Shown here: piece by piece, positions 16,706-23,362 of the stretch
Layout: the number at the start of each line of letters is the position of its first letter
How positions within the stretch are numbered: the first letter of the stretch is position 1
Origin: Burkholderiales bacterium
GTDB lineage: Bacteria > Pseudomonadota > Gammaproteobacteria > Burkholderiales > Casimicrobiaceae
Direction: 5' to 3'
Length of the DNA: 50,317 bases
Assembly: GCA_020851255.1 (NCBI GenBank)
Contig: JADZDA010000047.1
Span: forward strand, 1 to 50,317
Made by a program: the position numbers and the translations under genes
Notes under the pieces: model-generated
What the model was told of the DNA's origin: nothing
Databases searched by the model: none
The model's input: the letters and a program-made list of their open reading frames with translations, nothing else

Positions 16706-17575
16706 ATGGGAAAGCGGATCATCCGGGTGGCGGCGCTGCAGGAGAAGACGATGCCGCGTTCGAGCGTCAAGGAGAAACTCGCCCGGACGCTGAAACTCAT
16801 CGAGAAGGCGTCGAAGGACGGCTGCAAGATCATCCTCGCCGGTGAGCTCTGCACGTCGGACTACGACCGCGTCTACGACAAGAAGGACGTCACGCTCTTC
16901 CCCGAGGCCGAGTCGATCCCGGGGCCGTGCACCGACGCGGTGGGCAAGCTCACGAAGAAGTACGGCAACTACGTGATCTTCCCGATGTTCGAGAAGGCCG
17001 CGCCGGGGATCTACTACAACGCGGCCGCGACGATCGGCCCCGACGGCACCGTGGTCAGCAACTACCGCAAGACCCAGGTCGCCGGCGTCCAGGTGCTGGA
17101 GAAGCTCTACTTCCGCGCCGGCAACGACTTCAAGGTCGTCGAGACCGGATTCGAGCCGCGCGCGCGCTTCGGCACGATCATCTGCCACGACCGCCGCTAC
17201 CCGGAGACCTCGCGGATCCTCGCGATGCTGGGCGCCGAGATGATGTTCTGCCCGACCGCAGCGCCCGGCTACGCCGGCGGCGTCCACTGGGACATCGTCA
17301 ACACCGCGCGCGCGGTCGACACCGGCATGTTCTGCGTCTACTCGAACCGGGTCGGCGACGAGGGAACGAAGAAGTACTTCGGCGAGAGCATGATCATCAA
17401 CCCGCACGGCCAGGTGATCGCGCACGGCAAGAAGGAGGAGAACACCTTCATCGCCGCCGACTGCGACCTGGCCCTCGTCGACGAGGCGCGGATCGCGGTG
17501 CCGACGCTGCGCGACATGCGGCAGGACTTCTGGATGAAGTACTACGCGAAGCCGACCTACGACGCGCTGCTGTGA
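16706..17575 (+). CDS. Second nitrilase-superfamily carbamoyl hydrolase (beta-ureidopropionase-like)
   Basis: Carbon-nitrogen hydrolase of 289 residues. The Glu-Lys-Cys triad is visible in ILAGELCTSDY, SNYRKTQV and TIICHDRRYPETSR. The CHDRRYPE motif resembles N-carbamoyl hydrolases and N-carbamoylputrescine amidases more than nitrile hydrolases. It is only distantly like the D-carbamoylase two genes upstream (short shared motifs, different flanks), so it is not a recent duplicate and probably handles a different carbamoyl or amide intermediate. Lys is unusually frequent for this window. The ATG at 16706 is preferred to the ATG at 16700, because GGGAG at 16694-16698 gives proper spacing only to the former. 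The stop overlaps the next GTG start. Confidence 0.82.
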   Translation: MGKRIIRVAALQEKTMPRSSVKEKLARTLKLIEKASKDGCKIILAGELCTSDYDRVYDKKDVTLFPEAESIPGPCTDAVGKLTKKYGNYVIFPMFEKAAPGIYYNAAATIGPDGTVVSNYRKTQVAGVQVLEKLYFRAGNDFKVVETGFEPRARFGTIICHDRRYPETSRILAMLGAEMMFCPTAAPGYAGGVHWDIVNTARAVDTGMFCVYSNRVGDEGTKKYFGESMIINPHGQVIAHGKKEENTFIAADCDLALVDEARIAVPTLRDMRQDFWMKYYAKPTYDALL

Positions 17576-18930
17576 CGACGATCGCCGAGCGGATCGCCGG
17601 CTGGAGCGCGACGGTCGACCTGGACCGCGTGCCGCCGGCCGCGGTCCGGGCGGCGAGACGGTGCATCCTCGACACCGTCGGCGTCACGCTCGCTGCGTCG
17701 GTCCACGAACTGCCGCGCCGCGTGCTCGATCACGCGCGGCGCACCTACGCCGCCGGCCCGGCGACGACGCTCGTCCCGGGCGCCGGACTCTCGCCGGTCG
17801 GCGCGGCGCTGGTCAACGGCACCGCCGGCCACGCGCTCGACTTCGACGACACGAGCTACACCGGCATCATGCACGGCTCGACGGTCGTGCTGCCGGCGGC
17901 CCTCGCGGCGACCGAGGCGGCCGGCGGCGGCGGCCGGCGCCTCATCGAGGCGTTCGTCGCCGGGTCCGAAGTCGCCTACGCGGTGGCGCTGCTCGCGACC
18001 ACGCGCCACTACCATCGCGGCTGGTGGAGCACCGCGACCTTCGGCGCTTTCGGCGCGGCCGCGGCCGCCGCGCGCGCGTTCGGACTCGACCCCGGCCGGA
18101 CCGCGACCGCGCTCGCCCTCGCCGGATCGCACGCGAGCGGCCTCAAGGCGGCGTTCGGGTCGGACGCGAAGCCCTGGCTCGCCGGCGTCACCGCCGCGTC
18201 GGGTGTCGAGGCGGCGATGCTCGCGGCCGCCGGAACGACCGGTCCGCGGGCCGTGTTCGAGGGCAGGACCGGATTCCTCGCGATGCTGAACGACGGGCAC
18301 GCGGACGACGCGAGCCTGGACGCGCTCGGGAAGACCTGGCGCCTGGTCGTCCCCGGGATCTTTTTCAAGCAGTACCCGGTCTGCTCGGGCGCGCATGCCG
18401 CGGTCGAGCTGACCGAGCGGCTGTTGCGCGAGCACGGTCTCTCCGGCGACGAGGTCGCGTCCGTGGTCTGCGACGTCACGCCGGTGGTCGCGATCAGTCT
18501 CGTGTACGATCGGCCGGCCCGGTGGCAGGAAGGTCAGTTCTCGATGCCGTTCGCCGTGGGAACGATGCTCGCGCGCGGTTTTCTCGACGTCGGATGCCTG
18601 ACCGACGCGACGCTGGCCGATCCGCGCGTGCGCGAGGCGATGGCGAAGGTGACGATGCGGCGCGACGACACGCTGGCCTCGGACGATGCGCCCGAGGGCG
18701 CCCGCGTGACGATCACGACCCGGGACGGACGCACGCACGCCGGCACGCTCGGCCAGCCGACCGGCATGCCGTCCCGACCGCTCGCCGACGCGCGGCTGCG
18801 CGAGAAGTTCGAGCGCTGCGCGGCCGCCGGCGGCTGCGACGCGCAACGGATCGCGTCGATCGCCGCCCACATCGACGCGCTCGAGTCCGCCGGGTCCGCG
18901 CTGCCCGTCGATCTGGGTGCGGGGCGATGA
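17572..18930 (+). CDS. MmgE/PrpD family protein
   Basis: Protein of 452 residues of the family that includes 2-methylcitrate dehydratase, cis-aconitate decarboxylase and iminodisuccinate epimerase. Landmarks are ILDTVGVTLAAS, VNGTAGHALDFDDTS (the conserved DFDD region), the long all-helical domain with HRGWWSTATFGAFGAAAAA, and FKQYPVCSGAHAAVE. The GTG start shares four bases with the preceding stop (GTGA), and the stop overlaps the next ATG, so it is firmly part of the operon. Its role here is unclear; racemisation of a hydantoin or carbamoyl amino acid, or hydration/dehydration of a ring-opened acid, would fit the setting. Confidence 0.85.
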   Translation: MTTIAERIAGWSATVDLDRVPPAAVRAARRCILDTVGVTLAASVHELPRRVLDHARRTYAAGPATTLVPGAGLSPVGAALVNGTAGHALDFDDTSYTGIMHGSTVVLPAALAATEAAGGGGRRLIEAFVAGSEVAYAVALLATTRHYHRGWWSTATFGAFGAAAAAARAFGLDPGRTATALALAGSHASGLKAAFGSDAKPWLAGVTAASGVEAAMLAAAGTTGPRAVFEGRTGFLAMLNDGHADDASLDALGKTWRLVVPGIFFKQYPVCSGAHAAVELTERLLREHGLSGDEVASVVCDVTPVVAISLVYDRPARWQEGQFSMPFAVGTMLARGFLDVGCLTDATLADPRVREAMAKVTMRRDDTLASDDAPEGARVTITTRDGRTHAGTLGQPTGMPSRPLADARLREKFERCAAAGGCDAQRIASIAAHIDALESAGSALPVDLGAGR

Positions 18931-20069
18931 GCGCGCCCGAAGACCGCGCCGGCGCCGACGCCGTGCCGCGCGCCCCCGGCGCGACGCGCCGCGCGCAGCT
19001 GCCGGTCACGATCATCACCGGCTTCCTCGGCAGCGGCAAGACGACGCTCCTCAACCGCCTGGTCCGCCAGCCGGACATGCAGTCGACCGCCGTCGTCATC
19101 AACGAGTTCGGCGAGGTCGGCATCGACCACCTGCTCGTCGAGACCTCGACCGAGATGATGGTCGAGCTCAACAACGGCTGCATCTGCTGCACGATCCGTG
19201 GCGATCTCGCGGACAAGCTGGGCTCGCTCGCGATGTGGATCGACACCGGCCGCATCCCGCGCGTCGACCGCGTCGTCGTCGAGACGACCGGGCTCGCCGA
19301 CCCGGCGCCGATCCTGCACACGCTGATGGTCGAGCCCGACCTGCTCGCGCGCTACCGGCTCGGGCGCCTGGTCACCGTCGTCGACGCGATCGGCGCCGCG
19401 AACTCGCTCGACCGGTTCGCCGAAGCGGCGAGGCAGATCGCCGTCGCCGACCTGATCGTCGTGTCGAAGACCGACCTCGTCGAACGCCATTCGAACCGCG
19501 CCGCCTACGCGGAGCTGCGCGAGCGCGTGCGCGCTCTCAACCCCCGCGCGCGGACGATCGAGGCGACGATGGGCGAGGTCGACCCGGCACTCCTGTTCGG
19601 CGAACGGCCCGGCGACGACGCCGCGGCGCTGCTCGCCGGCGACGGTGCCGTGCGCGACTGCCCCGGCTGCGCGGCCGGCGACGCGCACGACCACGCGCAC
19701 GACCACGATCACACACACGCGCACGGATCCGGACCGGGGCACGACGAGGCGATGCGCGAAGCCGGCATCTCCAGCTTCGTCGTCGAGCTCGACGAGCCGG
19801 TCGACGCCGGGCGATTCAACGCGTTCGTCCAGTCGCTCGCCGCCGAGTTCGGGCCCAGGATGCTGCGGATGAAGGGCGTTTTCGCGGTGGCCGGCGACGA
19901 TCGCCCGGCCGTCGTGCACGGCGTCCAGCACGTTTTCTTCCCGATCACCTGGCTCGAGCGCTGGCCGGCGGGCCCCCGGCGCTCGCGGTTCGTGTTCATC
20001 ACCCAGGACCTGGCCCGGGAGCCGGTCGCCCGGCGGTTCGACGAAGCGTTCGGCCGGGGACACGCCTGA
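18927..20069 (+). CDS. COG0523 (CobW/ZigA-type) GTPase, putative metallochaperone
   Basis: G3E-family GTPase of 380 residues. Walker A is GFLGSGKTT, the metal-binding CxCC motif lies in NNGCICCTIRGDL, and switch/Walker B regions include VVETTGLADPAP and VVSKTDLVE. An acidic, His-rich segment (residues about 250-275, alternating His and Asp) precedes the CobW C-terminal domain with FVQSLAAEFGPRMLRMKGVF. Such proteins deliver metals, often zinc, to client enzymes. The only obvious zinc enzyme in this operon is the hydantoinase, so it is the best client candidate. The ATG overlaps the PrpD stop. It is followed after 13 bases by the LysR gene. Confidence 0.88.
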   Translation: MSAPEDRAGADAVPRAPGATRRAQLPVTIITGFLGSGKTTLLNRLVRQPDMQSTAVVINEFGEVGIDHLLVETSTEMMVELNNGCICCTIRGDLADKLGSLAMWIDTGRIPRVDRVVVETTGLADPAPILHTLMVEPDLLARYRLGRLVTVVDAIGAANSLDRFAEAARQIAVADLIVVSKTDLVERHSNRAAYAELRERVRALNPRARTIEATMGEVDPALLFGERPGDDAAALLAGDGAVRDCPGCAAGDAHDHAHDHDHTHAHGSGPGHDEAMREAGISSFVVELDEPVDAGRFNAFVQSLAAEFGPRMLRMKGVFAVAGDDRPAVVHGVQHVFFPITWLERWPAGPRRSRFVFITQDLAREPVARRFDEAFGRGHA

Positions 20070-20082
20070 ACGCGCGCCGCCG

Positions 20083-21060
20083 ATGATCGATCTGCGCGCG
20101 CTGGGCGTGTTCCTGACCGTGCTCGAATGCGGCAGCTTCACGCTCGCGGCGAAGCGGCTGTCGAAGTCGCAGTCCGCGGTCTCCCAGTCGGTCCGCCAGC
20201 TCGAGGACGACCTGGGTGTCGTGCTGATCGACCGGGCGAGCCGCCCGCTCGCACCGACCGCCCCCGGCGCCATCCTGCGCGAACACGCGAGCCGCCTGAT
20301 CCGCGATGCCGAGAGCCTGGGCGCCAAGGTGCGCGACCAGGGGGACTCGAAGGTCCCCGAAATACGGATCGGCCTGGTCGACTCGTTCGCCGCGACCGTC
20401 GGACCGGCGCTGATGCGGACGCTGCTCGACCAGGCGGTGAACCTCACCGTCTATTCCGGACTGACGTCGAACCTCGCCGAGGCGTTCCTGCAGCGCAAGG
20501 TCGACCTCATCATCGGCAACGACGCGATGGAAGAGGTCGAGGGACTGGACCGCCACGAGCTGATGCGCGAGCCGTTCCTGCTGCTCGTTCCGGCCTCGAT
20601 GCCGTCGGCGGGCGGCGAGGCCGGGCTCGCGAAGCTCGCGCGCAACTACCCGATGATCTGCTACCACCCCCACTCGTTCCTCGGCGCCCAGATCGCGCGG
20701 CAGCTCGCGAACCGCAACGTCCGCGCGACGCGGCGCGTATCGGTCGACACGTCCGACAGCCTGATCGCGATGGTCGCCGCCGGTGTCGGCTGGACGAGCA
20801 CCACACCGCTGTGCCTGCTGGTCGGCCGCCCCTACCTGCCGCGCGTGAAAATCCTGCCGTTCCCCGGCCCGCGCTTCTCGCGCCGGCTCGTGCTCGTGTC
20901 GCGCAGCGGCGAGCACTCGGCCCTCGCCTCGCGGCTCGCGCGGATCGCCGGCCAGATCCTCGCCACCGACGTCCGCGCCGAGCTGAAGACGCTGTCGCCC
21001 GGATTGGCGGACCGCATCGCCGTCAGCGCGCGTGCCGGTGCTGAGCGCGAGCGGCCGTGA
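20083..21060 (+). CDS. LysR-family transcriptional regulator
   Basis: Regulator of 325 residues. The N-terminal helix-turn-helix reads MIDLRALGVFLTVLECGSFT then AAKRLSKSQSAVSQSVRQLE, a standard LysR pattern, followed by a long linker helix and a two-lobed periplasmic-binding-like effector domain with EIRIGLVDSFA and DTSDSLIAMVAAGVGW. It is co-directional with both the operon before it and the desulfinase-like gene 64 bases after it, not divergent as many LysR genes are. A T-N11-A palindrome at 22243-22257, upstream of the DUF169 gene, is a possible binding site. Effector unknown. Confidence 0.9.
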   Translation: MIDLRALGVFLTVLECGSFTLAAKRLSKSQSAVSQSVRQLEDDLGVVLIDRASRPLAPTAPGAILREHASRLIRDAESLGAKVRDQGDSKVPEIRIGLVDSFAATVGPALMRTLLDQAVNLTVYSGLTSNLAEAFLQRKVDLIIGNDAMEEVEGLDRHELMREPFLLLVPASMPSAGGEAGLAKLARNYPMICYHPHSFLGAQIARQLANRNVRATRRVSVDTSDSLIAMVAAGVGWTSTTPLCLLVGRPYLPRVKILPFPGPRFSRRLVLVSRSGEHSALASRLARIAGQILATDVRAELKTLSPGLADRIAVSARAGAERERP

Positions 21061-21124
21061 GTGCCGCGCGCCCGATGACCGGCGTGTCCGGGCGGCGCCG
21101 GCGGCCGGCCCGGGAGAAGGCCCT

Positions 21125-22192
21125 GTGAACGACGCGCCGCTGGCCACGGTCCGCTACACCCGCTGTCCGGTCCCGAGCGCGACCGGTGTCGCGCTCGCCA
21201 CCGGCGTGTTCGACGCGCTCACCGCGGACCGGCGCTACGGCTTTCGCGACATCGCCGAACTGGGCGAGGCCGGCGCGTCCGCGCACTACACGCACGCGAT
21301 CGACTACTTCTTCCGCGAAGGCGGCGGCAGCCCGCCGATCTGGGCGCGCGCGAACGGGGCGGCGAGCCGCCTGCTCGGCGTGACGTTCATGGACGAACTG
21401 CTCGGCGTGTACGTGCGCGCGGACGACCCGGTCGCGTCGGTCGCGGACCTGCGCGGACGCCGGATCGCGCTGCCGCGCTGGCCGGCGCTGGTGTTCGATT
21501 TCTGGCGCGCGGCCGCCGAGAAGGGCTACGCCTCCGCGCTCGCGCTGCACGGATTGAGCGAGCGCGACGTCGAGGCCGTCGACATCGTGGAGACCGGGGT
21601 CGCGAAGGTCCTGCCCGCGGACCGCGACGGAACGCGCGAGCCCGGCCCCGGCCGGCCGCACGGCTACCGGCAGCAGCTCGCGGCGCTCCTCGCGGGACGC
21701 GTCGACGCCCTCTTCGGCAAGGGCGCCGAGGCGGTGCGGCTCGAACAGGAGGCCGGCGGCGCCATCCGGCTGCTCGACGACCTGCGCCGGTCGCCGGCGA
21801 TCGACGACCGGGTCAACAACTCGTCGCCACGGCTCGTCACCGTGAGCGCACCGCTGCTGCGCGACCACCCGGAGGCGGCGGTCCGCTACCTGCAGGGACT
21901 CCTGCGCGCGGCGACGTGGGCCCGCGCGCACCCCGACGCGACCGCGACGATCATCGGGCGCGAATGCGCGATCGCGGCGGCCGACGTCCCGCGCGCCTTC
22001 GAACCCGCGTTCGCGGACAAGCTCGCGCCCTCGCTCGCTCCCGAACTCCTGGCGACGGTCGCGACGATGAAGGACTTCCTGCTCGCGCGCGGCTACCTGG
22101 CCGGCGACATCGACCTCCACGACTGGATCGATCCGGCGCCGCTCGCGGAAGCCCTGCGGCGCGAGCGCGCGGGGGTCCCGGGCTCGCGCTGA
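21125..22192 (+). CDS. DszB-like desulfinase family protein (cytoplasmic, periplasmic-binding-protein fold)
   Basis: Protein of 355 residues that a routine search would call an ABC substrate-binding protein, but it has no signal peptide: residues 1-20 are polar and the region upstream of the GTG at 21125 is also polar. It matches 2-(2'-hydroxyphenyl)benzenesulfinate desulfinase DszB along its length. RYTRCPVPSA aligns with the DszB active-site Cys27 segment. His54 and Arg64 keep the exact ten-residue separation of DszB His60 and Arg70, followed by the same Gly-rich turn and PP. LLGVTFMDELLGVYVRAD, VADLRGRRIALP and the C-terminal WARAHPDAT also correspond. It may therefore release sulfite from a sulfinate or cleave a related C-S bond. 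The substrate is unknown; no DszA or DszC is present. Confidence 0.72.
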   Translation: MNDAPLATVRYTRCPVPSATGVALATGVFDALTADRRYGFRDIAELGEAGASAHYTHAIDYFFREGGGSPPIWARANGAASRLLGVTFMDELLGVYVRADDPVASVADLRGRRIALPRWPALVFDFWRAAAEKGYASALALHGLSERDVEAVDIVETGVAKVLPADRDGTREPGPGRPHGYRQQLAALLAGRVDALFGKGAEAVRLEQEAGGAIRLLDDLRRSPAIDDRVNNSSPRLVTVSAPLLRDHPEAAVRYLQGLLRAATWARAHPDATATIIGRECAIAAADVPRAFEPAFADKLAPSLAPELLATVATMKDFLLARGYLAGDIDLHDWIDPAPLAEALRRERAGVPGSR

Positions 22193-22242
22193 CCCCGGCG
22201 CCGGCGGGGGCATCGCCAGGCGGCCCGAGCGCCGGACGGCAT

Positions 22243-22323
22243 ATCGAAATCGTCGATGCCTTCCATCGATTTGGTTTATGTGCACCGTCGCAGCCCCCCC
22301 GGACGGGCGTTTCGCACTATGCT
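22243..22323 (+). promoter_or_regulatory. Putative LysR-type operator and activator-dependent promoter upstream of the DUF169 gene
   Basis: ATCGA-AATCG-TCGAT (22243-22257) is a T-N11-A palindrome of LysR type, followed by a second ATCGAT at 22265-22270. Downstream, TATGCT at 22318-22323 could be a -10, while the matching -35 position is an unbroken C-run, as expected of an activator-dependent promoter. The region is notably less GC-rich than its surroundings. The binding protein would most simply be the LysR regulator at 20083. Confidence 0.45.
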
Positions 22324-22431
22324 GGACCGACACGGCAGCGGGGTTCGACGAGTCGTACGCCCCGCCGGCGCACCGCCCCGGAGCCCGCCGCCCACGGACC
22401 GCCGAAGACGCCCGACCAGGAGACGAACCCG

Positions 22432-23250
22432 ATGTCCACGAACGCCACCCCGATGAAGGACCTGTCCGATCGCCTGGCGAAGGCGCTGCACCTCGAGTCG
22501 GTGCCGATCGGCGTGATGTTCATGAACAAGCAGCCCGACGGCATTCCGCGCTTCGACCGGGGGACGCTCAAGGCCTGCATGTTCTGGGACGTCGCCCGCT
22601 TCGAGAAGCGGGTCTTCTACACCGACGTCGAGAACCACCGCGACTGCAAGAACGGCAGCCATTACCTCGGCTTCACGCCGCCGTTCGAGGGCCAGTACAC
22701 CGGCGAGTGGTCGGCGGGCGACTGGCCGGACAAGGGCCGCGCGATCGTGCGCACGCCGGTCGCGTTCCGCCGCAACCTGCAGAAGTACCACATCATCCCG
22801 ACCGGCACCGTGAAGTACATGGTGTTCGGGCCGCTCGACGAGTTCCCGTACACCGAGGCGGCGGGCAGCGGCATCGTCAACGTGATCTGCACGGCCAAGC
22901 AGGGGCTCTTCCTCGCGCGCGCGGCCGACTACGAGGCGGGCGGCGCGACCGAGGGCACGACCGGTCCGTCGACCTGCTCGATGGTGCTGTCCAAGCCGCT
23001 GCTGACCGGCCAGGTCCACTACACGCTCGGCTGCTTCGGCTTCCGCCAGTTCGTGCAGATCAAGCCGGAGGAACTCATCTTCGGCATCCCGTTCGAGAAG
23101 ATGGAGAACGTCGTCGAGAACCTGGAGCTGCTGCTCCGGCGCCGCGGCGACCTGGTCGAGCTGCTCGCCGAGCCGGTCGGTGTCGCGCACGTCGCGACCG
23201 AGCGCGAGATCGCGGTCCAGCGCTCGCCCGGAGCGGTCCTCAAGTCGTAA
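22432..23250 (+). CDS. DUF169 family protein
   Basis: Protein of 272 residues resembling DUF169, a family of unknown function. Visible family-like features are LHLESVPIGVMFMNK near the start, CMFWDVARF with a conserved Cys (residue about 48), TGPSTCSMVLSKPLL with another Cys, and YTLGCFGFRQF. The Cys residues could bind metal or a cluster, but this is speculation. No signal peptide or membrane helix is visible. The ATG has AGGAGA at 22418-22423 as ribosome site. It lies between the DszB-like gene and the molybdenum hydroxylase. DUF169 genes are commonly found near redox or one-carbon enzymes. The role here is undefined. Confidence 0.75.
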   Translation: MSTNATPMKDLSDRLAKALHLESVPIGVMFMNKQPDGIPRFDRGTLKACMFWDVARFEKRVFYTDVENHRDCKNGSHYLGFTPPFEGQYTGEWSAGDWPDKGRAIVRTPVAFRRNLQKYHIIPTGTVKYMVFGPLDEFPYTEAAGSGIVNVICTAKQGLFLARAADYEAGGATEGTTGPSTCSMVLSKPLLTGQVHYTLGCFGFRQFVQIKPEELIFGIPFEKMENVVENLELLLRRRGDLVELLAEPVGVAHVATEREIAVQRSPGAVLKS

Positions 23251-23296
23251 AGCAATCCCGGCCGCCGATGCGCGCGGCGACGGCGCGTGTCACCGT

Positions 23297-23316
23297 CCGC
23301 CCTCTCCGGAGGGCGG
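23297..23316. repeat. Perfect inverted repeat between the DUF169 gene and the Mo-hydroxylase operon
   Basis: CCGCCCTC-TCCG-GAGGGCGG is an 8-bp perfect stem with a 4-base loop, 47 bases after the DUF169 stop and 47 bases before the next start. It may terminate or attenuate transcription or be a copy of a dispersed palindrome; CCCTC/GAGGG hairpins of this kind are common as multicopy elements in related genomes. No second copy was seen in this window. Confidence 0.45.
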
Positions 23317-23362
23317 AGAGAGGCGTCGCGCCGCGTACGGCAAGCCAGGGGGAGGGTACCCG

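Noticed and set aside
19680-19730. Short repeated CACGACCACG units looking like a tandem repeat
   Set aside because: They encode the His/Asp-rich metal-binding run of the CobW-type GTPase.
21125-22192. Reading the gene as an ordinary ABC substrate-binding protein
   Set aside because: There is no signal peptide, no permease or ATPase gene nearby, and the DszB catalytic residues are conserved.
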